Origin: an uncultured Alistipes sp.
Lineage (GTDB): Bacteria > Bacteroidota > Bacteroidia > Bacteroidales > Rikenellaceae
Direction of reading: 5' to 3'
NCBI GenBank assembly: GCA_900553175.1
Contig: USCH01000008.1
Location: forward strand, 1 to 49,468
Length of the DNA stretch: 49,468 nt
This document shows positions 1 through 7,924 of the stretch, piece after piece (position 1 is the first letter of the stretch; each line of letters starts with the position of its first letter). Below the pieces are notes generated by a model, which searched no databases, had not been told where the DNA came from, and worked only from the letters and a program-made list of their open reading frames with translations. Both the position numbers and the translations under genes were made by a program.

Positions 1-120
1 CCGGTGTATATCACCGGGGGCTAATACTCCAAAAATTTTCTTCAGGATTGCCTCAAAAAAAAATCGGATGACGAGTAATAAGAGGCGGATTGTCAATGAT
101 TTAAACACATAATTTAACAT
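1..120 (-). CDS. Partial small ORF running off the left edge
   Basis: An ATG at 120 opens a minus-strand frame of 40 codons with no stop before the window edge. The visible N-terminus starts MLNYVFKSLTIRLLLLVIRF and is basic and hydrophobic, like a membrane segment, but no family is recognised. A TAnnTTTG-like box (137-144) lies just upstream on the same strand. The frame contains a run of nine T (plus-strand A at 55-63), which could slip. It ends in a hairpin at 1-17 that resembles the terminator at 212-230, so this may instead be a non-coding transcript approaching its terminator. Composition is AT-richer than the rest of the window. Confidence 0.3.
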   Translation of the reverse strand, partial: MLNYVFKSLTIRLLLLVIRFFFEAILKKIFGVLAPGDIHR

Positions 121-136
121 AATGCCGGTATTACAC

Positions 137-144
137 CAAATATA
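137..144 (-). promoter_or_regulatory. Possible -7 box for the left-edge transcript
   Basis: On the minus strand the bases read TATATTTG, matching the Bacteroidetes TAnnTTTG element. No TTTG is found at the usual 19-nt distance upstream, so support is weak. It would start a transcript just before the ATG at 120. Confidence 0.3.
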
Positions 145-202
145 ATATACGGCCCAACCTCCCTTGTTTTATTGATCGTGTCGCTTCACGACTTTTATTT
201 AT

Positions 203-230
203 AACAAAAGACCCGGTGATAAACACCGGG
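203..230 (-). terminator. Rho-independent terminator-like hairpin
   Basis: The minus strand forms CCCGGTG-TTTAT-CACCGGG, a perfect 7-bp stem with a five-base loop, followed by T-rich TCTTTTGTT. A close relative of this hairpin (CCGGTG stem, preceded by the same TTAG motif) lies at 1-17. Confidence 0.55.
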
Positions 231-305
231 CCTAATCGTCATTTAGGACCGAACAACAAGTAGTCCTTACTCGGGCTTGCACTGGTCGTGCAAGCTATCC
301 CGAGT
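205..305 (-). ncRNA. Possible structured RNA with three hairpins and a terminator
   Basis: Read on the minus strand, three stems follow each other. The first pairs ACTCGGG (305-299) with CCCGAGT (275-269) and continues as a 7-bp CTTGCAC/GTGCAAG inner stem with a five-base loop. The second pairs AGGAC with GTCCT between about 267 and 244. The third is the terminator-like hairpin at 212-230. No known RNA family (tmRNA, SRP, RNase P, 5S) was recognised and no good promoter was found directly upstream. It could equally be the structured 3' end of a longer transcript. Confidence 0.3.
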
Positions 306-718
306 GACGGCCGAACTGCCTGCGGAACGAGTCGTCAACCAAGCGATCAACAAACCAACGGGGCCAAGACAGAAAAACGCAAGAACGCGAATCCATACTA
401 TGAGCTTCAGTCGTGATTTGAGCTTCGGTCAAACGCGAATGAATTTCCAAATCTTAAAACTAAGATAACGAACCATCATTCCAACAAAACGCTCCCTGTT
501 TTTTTGCGTGGCTTGCACAACGTTCGGAGACTCATTCAGAACGGTTTTCTTCGAGACGGAAAAATTCGCAAGCAAGTCGGCTGTTATTCGGAACAAAGTC
601 TGCGGCCAGCACCCGAGTAAAGACGGCATGCGAAATTTCAGCGTTTACCGCCCACCATACCGATTCATATCCGTAAGAAATGAGGCTGCGGAGAAGAATG
701 GAACTTTGAGAAAAGTAT
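306..718. other. No supported gene
   Basis: This stretch is AT-richer than the rest of the window. It holds only short overlapping frames on both strands (for example a 66-codon minus-strand frame at 429-629), none with a recognisable product or a good promoter. Nothing further can be supported. Confidence 0.5.
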
Positions 719-726
719 TATCTTTG
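719..726 (+). promoter_or_regulatory. TATCTTTG promoter box before the purine-rich leader
   Basis: The sequence TATCTTTG matches the Bacteroidetes -7 consensus. A TTTG sits at 705-708, too close (10 nt) for a standard -33 box. No other TAnnTTTG was seen between here and the ATG at 1399, so the metal-transporter transcript probably starts here and carries a leader of more than 650 nt. Confidence 0.5.
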
Positions 727-739
727 CACGTATGTTAGC

Positions 740-1390
740 GTGCAGTTCAGGAATCGGTCCGGCCCGAGACAGCGGAACCGTGCGAGAACCGCAGGGAGAG
801 CCTCTGAATGCTTTCGGAACGGCTTGCTCCCGCACAAGAGGCAACCGCCGGAACCAAAGAGAACGAAGAATCGGCAAGTTCAGCAGGAGCCCGGCCGCAG
901 AAGCGGGGAAAAACCGGAGGGACGACGACTTCGCAGAAGCCGACCGCTGCCGAAACAGAAGAGTTCCGGGAGCTTTTCCCCACAGGAGCCAAGCGCCGGT
1001 AAAGGACAGAACGGCACCGAAACCTGCCGGGACGAAAGGAACCGAAAAATCGGCAGGTTCAGCAGAAGCCCGGCCGCAGAAGCGGGGAAACCTGGATGGA
1101 CAACAACCTTGCAGGAGCCGACAGCAGGCAATGGAGAGAACCGGAGGGACCGATGCTTACAGAAGCCCGGCCGCAGGAAACGGAGAAACCCGAAAGGACG
1201 ACGACTTTGCAGGAGCCGACAGCAGCAATGGGGAGAACCGGAAGAACCGATGACCTTGCAGAAGCAGACTGCCGAAACGAAAAGACCGGATTGCCCGGGA
1301 GAGGCACTACCCTACCGGTCAGCCGGAAACACACGGGACACACGGGACACACGGAACGCACGGAACGCACGGAACCACACCGAAAAAAAC
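740..1390 (+). repeat. Purine-rich degenerate repeats in the leader of the metal ABC genes
   Basis: The stretch is dominated by A and G on the plus strand and contains imperfect repeats. A block with GCCCGGCCGCAG, then GGGGAAA or GGAGAAA, then GACGACGACTT or a variant, then GCAGGAGCCGAC recurs starting near 889, 1063 and 1159. The last 70 bases are short CACACGGGA / CACGGAACG iterations. Frames are open in all phases only because stops are rare in this composition; no protein family is visible. Confidence 0.7.
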
Positions 1391-1398
1391 GACCATTC

Positions 1399-2295
1399 AT
1401 GCACAGAATCCTCCTTCTTACTCTGGCAGCGCTGCTTTCGTGCGCCTGCGCAGAACCGAATCGAAACGACGCGGAAACGAAGCTATATGTCTCGATTCTC
1501 CCGCTCAAGGGCCTCGTAAGCGACATCGTGGGGCCCGATTTCGAGATCGGCGTGCTCGTCCCGCCCGGCACGGGCCCCGAAACATTCGAGCCTACGCCCC
1601 GGCAATTCGCCGAACTCAACCGCGCCCGGATGATCTTTCAGATCGGATGGCTCGATTTCGAACAAACGCTGCTCGCGAAGATCGAAGACCGCGGAAAAAT
1701 CGTCTCGCTCAACCGCGGCATAGAACCCGTCGCAGGAAGCTGCTCGCACGTCAGCCACCCCACGGCGGAGACGAAGTGCACGCACGGAGACGGCGGACAC
1801 CGACATGTCCACGCCCACGGTGTCGATCCGCATCTGTGGACCTCGCCCAAAGAGTTGCAGCGGATGGCGGCGAACGCCTACGAAGCCATACACGCCGCCT
1901 GGCCCGATTCGGCGCGGTATACGCAGAACTACGAACGGCTCCGGGAAAAACTCGAACAGCTCGACCGCCGCACGGCCGAAAAGATCGCCCGCAGCGGGGT
2001 GCGCAGCTTCATCATCTACCACCCCGCCCTCTCCTACTACGCCCGCGACTACGCCCTGCGGCAGGTGGCCATCGAAACGGACGGCAAAGAGCCGTCGATG
2101 CGCCGGCTGGGCGAGATCATCCGCGACGCCCGAGAGGAGGGAATCCGCAAAATCCTGTATCAGAGCCAGTATCCGGCGTCGACGGTCGAAACGCTGGCCC
2201 GGGACCTCGGAGCCGAAGCCGTCGCGATCGATCCGCTGCGGGAAGACGCACCCGCCAACATCGACTCGATAACCGACATCATCACAAACCAATGA
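1399..2295 (+). CDS. Metal (zinc/manganese-type) ABC transporter substrate-binding lipoprotein
   Basis: This is a cluster A-I (ZnuA-like) periplasmic metal-binding protein of 298 residues, predicted to be lipid-anchored and to deliver zinc or a similar cation to the ABC importer. The start is the ATG at 1399; longer upstream frames run through repeats and are rejected. The N-terminus MHRILLLTLAALLSC is a signal peptide with lipobox LLSC (Cys15). After the N-terminal lobe comes a His/Cys-rich loop (CTHGDGGHRHVHAHG) and then DPHLW, typical of zinc binders. Its TGA overlaps the ATG of the ATPase gene (ATGA), so the two are translationally coupled. The metal is inferred from the His-rich loop. 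Confidence 0.9.
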   Translation: MHRILLLTLAALLSCACAEPNRNDAETKLYVSILPLKGLVSDIVGPDFEIGVLVPPGTGPETFEPTPRQFAELNRARMIFQIGWLDFEQTLLAKIEDRGKIVSLNRGIEPVAGSCSHVSHPTAETKCTHGDGGHRHVHAHGVDPHLWTSPKELQRMAANAYEAIHAAWPDSARYTQNYERLREKLEQLDRRTAEKIARSGVRSFIIYHPALSYYARDYALRQVAIETDGKEPSMRRLGEIIRDAREEGIRKILYQSQYPASTVETLARDLGAEAVAIDPLREDAPANIDSITDIITNQ

Positions 2296-3062
2296 ATCTG
2301 GTCACCCTGCGCGACGCCGGTGTCGCTTACGACGGTTACGAAGCCCTGGAACACGTCGACCTCCAGATTGCCGACCGGGATTTTCTGGGGGTGATCGGCC
2401 CCAACGGAGGCGGCAAAACCACCCTCGTGAAGGCCATTCTGGGCACCGTTCCCCACACGGGCTGCATCGAGTATGCTCCCGAACTGTTCCGCGGCAGGGA
2501 GCGGTTGATCGGGTACATGCCCCAGATTTCGGATTTCGACCGGGCATTCCCCATCTCGCTGCTCGAAACGGTGCTGTCGGGTCTTCAGGGACGGCGCGGA
2601 TTCTTCGCCCGATATGGGGCCGAGGACCGGAAAAAGGCGATGCGTCTGCTCGACGAGGCAGGCATCGGCGGGCTGGCGAAATGCCCGATCGGCGAAGTGT
2701 CGGGCGGACAGATGCAACGCGCCCTGCTGTGCCGGGCGGTGATTTCGGATCCGCGCCTGCTCATTCTGGACGAGCCTACCAATTTCGTGGACAACCGGTT
2801 CGAAAAGGAGCTCTACCGCATGCTCCGCGAACTGAACGAACGCATGGCGATCGTGATGGTCTCGCACGATCTGGGCACCATATCGAGCGTGGTGAAAGAG
2901 ATCGTATGCGTCAACCGACGCGTACACCGCCACCACTCCAACAAGCTGACCGAGGAACAGTTACGCAATTACGACTGTCCGATTCAGGTGCTGTCGCACG
3001 GAGCGGTCCCCCACACCGTGCTGGAACATCATCCGGGCGACGGCTGCTGCGATCACGAATAG
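2292..3062 (+). CDS. Metal ABC transporter ATP-binding protein
   Basis: This is the ATPase subunit of the importer, 256 residues. Walker A is GPNGGGKTT (residues 36-44), the signature is SGGQMQRA and Walker B is LLILDEPTNFVD, followed by a switch histidine in VSHD. The C-terminal tail is rich in His and Cys (LEHHPGDGCCDHE), a possible metal-sensing or metal-storing end. The ATGA overlap with the binding-protein gene shows coupling. The expected membrane permease does not follow; the gene is succeeded by purine-rich repeats and a convergent gene. The permease may be elsewhere, or the locus may have lost it. Confidence 0.9.
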   Translation: MNLVTLRDAGVAYDGYEALEHVDLQIADRDFLGVIGPNGGGKTTLVKAILGTVPHTGCIEYAPELFRGRERLIGYMPQISDFDRAFPISLLETVLSGLQGRRGFFARYGAEDRKKAMRLLDEAGIGGLAKCPIGEVSGGQMQRALLCRAVISDPRLLILDEPTNFVDNRFEKELYRMLRELNERMAIVMVSHDLGTISSVVKEIVCVNRRVHRHHSNKLTEEQLRNYDCPIQVLSHGAVPHTVLEHHPGDGCCDHE

Positions 3063-3540
3063 CGAGGAGAGGCAAACGGGGCGAATCGAGGCTGGGCCGG
3101 ATTGAGCCGGAGCGCAGCGGATCGGGCCGGGTCGAAGCCGGGACGGACAGAATGAACCGCGCGGATCGGATCGGGTCGAAGCCGGGACGGACAGAATGAA
3201 CCGCGCGGATCGGATCGGGTCGAAGCCGGGACGGACAAAATGAACCGCGCGGATCGGATCGGGTCGAAGCCGGGACGGACAAAATGAACCGCGCGGATCG
3301 GGCCGGGTCAAAGCCGGGGCCGAGCAAGGCAAGACAAGACAAGGCCGGCAAGACAAGGCAAGGCCGGCCGGGGAAAGACAGGACCGAACCGGAGAAAGTC
3401 GGACCAGAAAAGACCGGGAAAAGACAGGGCCGAGCCGGAGAAAGTCGGACCAGAAAAGGCCGGGAAAAGTCGGGTCGGACCGAAAAGGTCGGAAGGCTGA
3501 AAAAAAACCGGCTCCTTTGGCAAACCGCCCGGAAGCCGGA
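3063..3540 (+). repeat. Tandem 44-bp repeat followed by purine-rich repeats
   Basis: A 44-bp unit beginning GGATCGGATCGGGTCGAAGC occurs at 3119, 3163, 3207, 3251 and partially at 3295. Copies are nearly identical (GGCC/GATC and ACAGAATG/ACAAAATG variants). It is followed by AAGACAAGGC iterations and two copies (from about 3370 and 3416) of a 46-bp unit containing GGAGAAAGTCGGACCAGAAA. The 44-bp period is not a multiple of three, so the open frames here are not coding. The array sits where a transporter permease gene would be expected. Confidence 0.85.
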
Positions 3541-3548
3541 CAAAAGCA

Positions 3549-3581
3549 GGCGGAGCGCCCCTCGTCGAGAAGCGCTCCGCC
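3549..3581 (-). terminator. Terminator of the 95-aa conserved gene
   Basis: GGCGGAGCGC (3549-3558) pairs perfectly with GCGCTCCGCC (3572-3581). On the minus strand the hairpin is followed by a short T-rich stretch (TGCTTTTG). It lies 26 bases beyond the minus-strand stop at 3607. Confidence 0.7.
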
Positions 3582-3606
3582 GGATTATTCGGTAAGGCGG
3601 ACTACC

Positions 3607-3894
3607 CTACTTTGCCTCGTTGATCTTGCTCAACTTTTCGAAAAGCTCGTCGAACGCCTCGTCCATCTGCCGGCGCAAAGCCACATAGTGCTTGCGAACG
3701 AGCGATGCATTGTGCGGCTCCGACGGATTCATCGCCTTGACGAACAGATCGTTGCGCAGAGCGACCGCCTCCTGCATCAATGCGAAAATCTCCTTCTCCT
3801 TCGAAGGCTGGAAGCAGATAGCCATATCGCAATCGAAAACCACCTCCTCAAGACGGTAGTCGATCTCCTTTTTCAGCTCTCTCAAATTTGCCAT
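3607..3894 (-). CDS. Small conserved hypothetical protein
   Basis: This 95-residue acidic, helical, soluble-looking protein has no signal peptide or membrane segment. It starts MANLRELKKEIDYRLEEVVF and ends in charged heptad-like helices (ALRRQMDEAFDELFEKLSKI), so a coiled-coil or helical bundle is likely. I do not recognise a named family; small proteins of this look are common in Bacteroidales, but that is an impression. It is monocistronic, with a near-perfect promoter directly upstream (3924-3954) and a terminator downstream (3549-3581), which strongly supports a real, well-expressed gene. Function unknown. Confidence 0.8.
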   Translation of the reverse strand: MANLRELKKEIDYRLEEVVFDCDMAICFQPSKEKEIFALMQEAVALRNDLFVKAMNPSEPHNASLVRKHYVALRRQMDEAFDELFEKLSKINEAK

Positions 3895-3923
3895 ATCGTA
3901 TGATATTTAATTTTTTGCTCCGA

Positions 3924-3954
3924 CAAAGATAACGATTCCTTTCGGATTAGCAAA
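3924..3954 (-). promoter_or_regulatory. Consensus Bacteroidetes promoter
   Basis: On the minus strand TTTG (3954-3951) is followed after exactly 19 nt by TATCTTTG (3931-3924). This is the best match to the -33/-7 consensus in the window and lies about 30 nt before the ATG at 3894. Confidence 0.85.
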
Positions 3955-4110
3955 CATTTTTTTCTTCGGAGACGGCCGTTTTCCGGCATGGCCGGAAATC
4001 CGCACCCCGCGAGGGCAAAAAATTCGCCCCGGCCGCAACGAATTGCGGCAGAGGCGAAAGGGGCAGAGGCTGCGGTGCGGCACCCGCTCGTCGGGAGCAG
4101 GCTCGTCGTC

Positions 4111-5142
4111 CTACATTCTGCCCATCCGGCGGGCCGCCTTGCCAGCGGCCTTGTCGGCTTTGCGGGCCGCTTTGGCCTCCTTTTTGGCGATCTTGCGGGC
4201 CGCTTTCATCTCCTCGCGGGCAATCCGGTCGGCACCGTGGACCTCGTGGCGGGCATAGCGATGAGCCACACGGGCATCATGAGCCGCATCGTGCACCGCA
4301 CGGTGACGGTCGGCATCGGGATCGGGCATCTCGACGATGATTCCCGTGATCCCCTCCTCGACCACCGTATCGCAGCAGCACGGAGCGCAGGGTTCCGGCT
4401 CGGGAGCGCACACCGGTTCGGGTGCGGGACGGGGAATCTTCGTGCGGACCACCACCACATCGCCGGCACCGTAGTCGATCGTCATCTCGACGCGGCGCAG
4501 CGGCGGCAGAATCTCGCGGACCATATAACTCCATGCGGCAGGCATCTTCTTCAGCTCCGCCTCCTTGGCTTCGGGAGTCCGGCGGCTGTCGATGATCTCC
4601 AGCACGGCCTGACGGTCGGGCATGGAGGATCGGGCCACCAACTGACGGCACATCTCCCAATCCTCGGCCACCGACGAAACATCGACCTTGTAGCGTTTGG
4701 AGAAGTCGTACTTGCGGTCGACGTAACTCCTGAAATTCTGCGCACGGTTTTTGGCCAGACGCTCGTTGAACGCAACGGGGCCATCGGGCGACGAATAACC
4801 CGTGATGTCGACCTTCTCGACCCGCAGGAGCGAATCGGCCATGAGCTTCTGCACGAACGCATCGAGGTCGCCCAGCTCGGCGCCGTTGCCGGCGAGGGCG
4901 GCATTGAGCGTCGAAAGGTTGATGAGGTAGCGCACCGAATACCGGGAATCGGACTGGCGTTTCACGAAGTATCGGCGGACGATGTAGTCGCCGTCGGCGG
5001 TTTCCGACAGCATCACGGAATCGGCAGCGGACGCCGGTGCCGCACTCCTGGGCTGGGCCGTAGCTCCGGCAGCGGCACACAACGCAAGAGAGAGAGCGAA
5101 TGTGGTAAAGGTTGTTTTCACGCTAAAATAGTGTTGGTTCAT
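4111..5142 (-). CDS. OmpA-like outer-membrane/periplasmic protein with a basic tail
   Basis: The protein has 343 residues. A signal peptide (VKTTFTTFALSLALCAAAGATAQ) follows a short N-terminal stretch; either the ATG at 5142 or the in-frame GTG seven codons later could be the start. The central part has an OmpA-C-type peptidoglycan-binding pattern (ITGYSSPDGPVAFNERLAKNR). A Pro/Glu/Cys linker (CAPEPEPCAPCCCD) follows, then a His/Ala-rich segment and a very basic Ala/Lys C-terminus (ARKIAKKEAKAARKADKAA) resembling histone-H1-like tails. The gene is divergent from the MATE exporter. A much longer upstream frame antisense to the MATE gene is a shadow. Role is inferred as envelope-peptidoglycan anchoring; the tail is unexplained. 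Confidence 0.8.
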   Translation of the reverse strand: MNQHYFSVKTTFTTFALSLALCAAAGATAQPRSAAPASAADSVMLSETADGDYIVRRYFVKRQSDSRYSVRYLINLSTLNAALAGNGAELGDLDAFVQKLMADSLLRVEKVDITGYSSPDGPVAFNERLAKNRAQNFRSYVDRKYDFSKRYKVDVSSVAEDWEMCRQLVARSSMPDRQAVLEIIDSRRTPEAKEAELKKMPAAWSYMVREILPPLRRVEMTIDYGAGDVVVVRTKIPRPAPEPVCAPEPEPCAPCCCDTVVEEGITGIIVEMPDPDADRHRAVHDAAHDARVAHRYARHEVHGADRIAREEMKAARKIAKKEAKAARKADKAAGKAARRMGRM

Positions 5143-5293
5143 GCTGTCCGCATCGTTCGCAAGATTCGTACCACAAAGAGCGGAGGAGCAGGAAAACCCG
5201 GACAGGGTGCGTCGGAGAGCAAAAACGCGCGAAGACGGGCGCCGTTCCGGCGGAAAGTGGCCGCGGCCGCTTGCGCGGGCTTCCGACTTTTCG

Positions 5294-5301
5294 TATCTTC
5301 G
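5294..5301 (+). promoter_or_regulatory. Promoter box of the MATE gene
   Basis: TATCTTCG is a one-base variant of TAnnTTTG and lies 33 nt before the ATG at 5335. The flanking GACTTTTCG resembles the same part of the 35864-35937 repeat unit. Confidence 0.5.
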
Positions 5302-5334
5302 TCCCGTCGAAACCGCCCGCAAAGGGATCCGCCC

Positions 5335-6657
5335 ATGAAGATGAACCGCGAAATCATGCGCATCGCGCTGCCCAACATCGTCTCGAACATCACCGTGCCT
5401 CTGATGGGTATCGTCTCGACGGCCATAGCGGGCCATTGGGGCTCGGATTCGGCGGCGACGATCGGAGCGCTGGCCATCGGCGTGTCGATCTTCAACTTCA
5501 TCTACTGGAACTGCTCGTTCGTGCGCATGGGCACGAGCGGACTGACGGCCCAGGCATACGGTGCGGGCGACATGCGCGAATGCACCGACATGCTGGCCCG
5601 GGCGCTGGTCGTGGCGGCGGCGATGGGTCTTTTGATGGTGGTGCTGCAATGGCCTGTGGGCGAACTGGCGCTCTGGGCCATGAACGGCAGCGAAATGACC
5701 CGCGACTACTTCTACGCCCGCATCTGGGCCGTGCCGGCCGGCATCCTGCTCTTCGGATTCAACGGCTGGTTCACCGGAATGCAGAACGCCGTGATCCCGA
5801 TGTGCACGGCCATCGCCGTCAACGCGGTGCATATGCTGTGCAGCCTCTGGTTCGCATTCGGACTGGACATGGGGATCGTCGGCATCGCCTACGCCTCGGT
5901 GCTGGCACAATGGTGCGGCGTGGGGCTCTCGGCGGTGCTGCTCGCATGGAAATACGGCCGCATGCTGACGGCCATCGACTGGCGCGAAGTGCTCGACCTC
6001 GGTCCGCTGAAGACCTTCTTCGTCATCAACCGCGACATCATGCTGCGCACGCTCTGCATCGTGGCGGTCTACACCTTTTTCACGGGGGCCTCGGCCCGCA
6101 TGGAAGACCCGGCGCTGCTGGCCGTGAACACGCTGCTGCTGCAACTCTTCACGCTCTTCTCCTACATGAACGACGGCTTCGCCTTCGCGGCCGAAGCCCT
6201 CACCGGCCGCTTCATCGGCGCGCGCGACGCACGATCGCTCCGCACCTGCATGCGGCGCTGCATCTTCTGGGGAACGTTGGTCTCGGTGGCGTTCGTGGGC
6301 ATCTATCTGGCGGGATGGCGCGAACTGGTGGGGCTCTTCGTCGACCGCACTGCCCCCGACGCCGAACGGATCGTCGCGCTGGCGGGCCGCTACATCGGCT
6401 GGATCATCGTCATCCCGATCGCCAGCGCCATGCCCTTCATCATGGACGGCATCATGGTGGGAGCCACCCAGACACGCGTGATGCGCAACTCGATGTTTCT
6501 GGCGACGGCGGCCTACTTCGGCATCTACTACGCCGGCTATCCGCTGATCGGCAACAACGCTTTGTGGCTGGCTTTCATGCTCTACATGTTCCTGCGCGGA
6601 GTGCTGCAATTCTTCATGACACAGCGTCTGAAGACGATCGAATGCAAGGCGGAATGA
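5335..6657 (+). CDS. MATE family efflux transporter
   Basis: This 440-residue integral membrane protein has about twelve hydrophobic segments arranged as two similar halves. The N-terminal half starts EIMRIALPNIVSNITVPLMG, and the GHWGSDSAATIGALAIG stretch is typical of the DinF/MATE multidrug and toxic compound extrusion family, which exchanges cations for drugs or metabolites across the inner membrane. Start is the ATG at 5335 (MKMNRE); a second ATG at 5341 is possible. The longer upstream frame is rejected because it crosses the divergent promoter region. It converges on the beta-propeller lipoprotein gene, only 7 bases apart. Substrate unknown. Confidence 0.92.
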   Translation: MKMNREIMRIALPNIVSNITVPLMGIVSTAIAGHWGSDSAATIGALAIGVSIFNFIYWNCSFVRMGTSGLTAQAYGAGDMRECTDMLARALVVAAAMGLLMVVLQWPVGELALWAMNGSEMTRDYFYARIWAVPAGILLFGFNGWFTGMQNAVIPMCTAIAVNAVHMLCSLWFAFGLDMGIVGIAYASVLAQWCGVGLSAVLLAWKYGRMLTAIDWREVLDLGPLKTFFVINRDIMLRTLCIVAVYTFFTGASARMEDPALLAVNTLLLQLFTLFSYMNDGFAFAAEALTGRFIGARDARSLRTCMRRCIFWGTLVSVAFVGIYLAGWRELVGLFVDRTAPDAERIVALAGRYIGWIIVIPIASAMPFIMDGIMVGATQTRVMRNSMFLATAAYFGIYYAGYPLIGNNALWLAFMLYMFLRGVLQFFMTQRLKTIECKAE

Positions 6658-6664
6658 TTCCGCT

Positions 6665-7828
6665 TCACCCGGCCTCCCGGAGCCTATAGAACACCAGCAC
6701 GGGGTTGGAATCCTCGCCGAGAGTGCGCAGAAGAGGATTATCGGTGCCGTCACGACAGATCATCGGCACGACGAAACCCGGAATCGTCGCCACGAACTCG
6801 TCGCGCCAGGAGGTGCGAAGGGTCTGGAACGCCACGTCGGCCAGAGCCGCATCGCCCGAGCGGACCGAATTCAGAACCGGGAGCACCTCTCCGCTGCATT
6901 CCGAACGGACGAAGAGCAGGTTTTCCTGCTCGGGAGGCACGGAGACACGAAAGAAAAGAAAGCGTTCGCCCGGAATGAAATCGCCCCAGAAAAGCGGTAC
7001 CCGCCCGCCCAACTCCCTGATTTCTCGATCGGAGAGCGCATCGGGCTCGGGACGCGCCGCACCCAGCCGGGAAAGGTCGAGGCGGTAGAGCGGCAGCAGC
7101 GTCTCCCCGTCGGTGCGATAGATCGTATCGCACAAAACGGGATGGATCAGGCACGATTCGCCGCAACGCCGAACGGACGGGGCCGTATACCCCGCTTCCC
7201 GATGTTCGGTCCGGCACGGCAGAGCGCTCCGCCGAATGCGGAAATCCCCGTCCATGAAAAAAAGCAGATCGCCCGCATCGCTCCGTTCCCGAAAAAACGG
7301 ATCGTGCCGGGCGGTATAACCGTCGGCATAACCGATCGCCGCATCGGGCCCGAGAAACTCGAGGCCCGAAAAAGGGAACGGGATGGCGGCGGTGCGGAGG
7401 AAATGTCCGTCGAGGTCGTAGAAGAGCGCCTTGCGGGCATGGGCGTCGACAAGGGCGAGTTGCGGAGTGCGGCCCGGGACCAGCGCGACATGGTCGAGCG
7501 AAGCATACTCCTGCGGCCCGCGGCCCCAGGCGGCGATCTCGGCGCAGAGCCGTCCGTCGCGATCGAAAACGAAGACGGCGCGGGCCCGCTGCCGGTCGAC
7601 GACGATGATCCGTTCGTCGGTCAGAAGAAGCTGGTCGATCTCGCCCACAGGCTGCCGGGTGTCGCCGAGCGGCACATAGCGGTAGTCGGCGATCAGGTCG
7701 GCGGGCGCAACGCCGCCGCTCCGCTCGGGCCGGAGCACGACGGGGGCTTCGGCTTCGCAACCGGAAGGCCGCGGCCCGCCGCAGGAGGCAGCCAGAAGCA
7801 GAAGTGCGGCAAAAAGGTCGTTTTTCAT
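6665..7828 (-). CDS. 6-bladed beta-propeller lipoprotein
   Basis: The protein has 387 residues with lipoprotein signal MKNDLFAALLLLAASC (Cys16). The body carries propeller-like repeats (DQLLLTDERIIVVDRQ, VFVFDRDGR, FGRGPQEY-like GRGPQEYASLD) of the Bacteroidales 6-bladed beta-propeller family (BF2222/DUF5128-like). These proteins are surface or periplasmic and of unknown role. No TAnnTTTG promoter was seen in the 148 bases before the ATG, which hold purine-rich repeats and the terminator of the preceding gene, so expression may depend on read-through from the gyrA-TPR unit. The stop lies 7 bases from that of the convergent MATE gene. Confidence 0.8.
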   Translation of the reverse strand: MKNDLFAALLLLAASCGGPRPSGCEAEAPVVLRPERSGGVAPADLIADYRYVPLGDTRQPVGEIDQLLLTDERIIVVDRQRARAVFVFDRDGRLCAEIAAWGRGPQEYASLDHVALVPGRTPQLALVDAHARKALFYDLDGHFLRTAAIPFPFSGLEFLGPDAAIGYADGYTARHDPFFRERSDAGDLLFFMDGDFRIRRSALPCRTEHREAGYTAPSVRRCGESCLIHPVLCDTIYRTDGETLLPLYRLDLSRLGAARPEPDALSDREIRELGGRVPLFWGDFIPGERFLFFRVSVPPEQENLLFVRSECSGEVLPVLNSVRSGDAALADVAFQTLRTSWRDEFVATIPGFVVPMICRDGTDNPLLRTLGEDSNPVLVFYRLREAG

Positions 7829-7915
7829 GGGAACAGTCGGAAGCAGACGGGGAGAGTCGGAGCCGGGAGGAGAGAGCCGGAGCCGGACGGCATCGGAAGC
7901 GGGCAGGGAGGCGCG
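7829..7915 (+). repeat. Short purine-rich degenerate stretch
   Basis: Iterations of GGAGAGTCGGAGCCGGGAGG and AGAGCCGGAGCCGGACGG make the plus strand purine-rich. It lies between two minus-strand genes. Confidence 0.6.
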
Positions 7916-7924
7916 GAATGAAGA

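Noticed and set aside
732..1519. Long overlapping plus-strand frames (173 and 259 codons)
   Set aside because: They run through purine-rich repeats in different phases with Arg/Gly/Glu-monotonous products, and the real start of the binding protein is at 1399.
2911..3543. Minus-strand 210-aa frame with repeated Pro/Ser/Arg peptides
   Set aside because: It is the reverse of the 44-bp tandem array, whose period is not a multiple of three; all phases are open and no family is visible.
5143..6753. Minus-strand extension of the OmpA-like frame to 880 codons
   Set aside because: It is antisense to a clear MATE transporter and lies upstream of the signal peptide.
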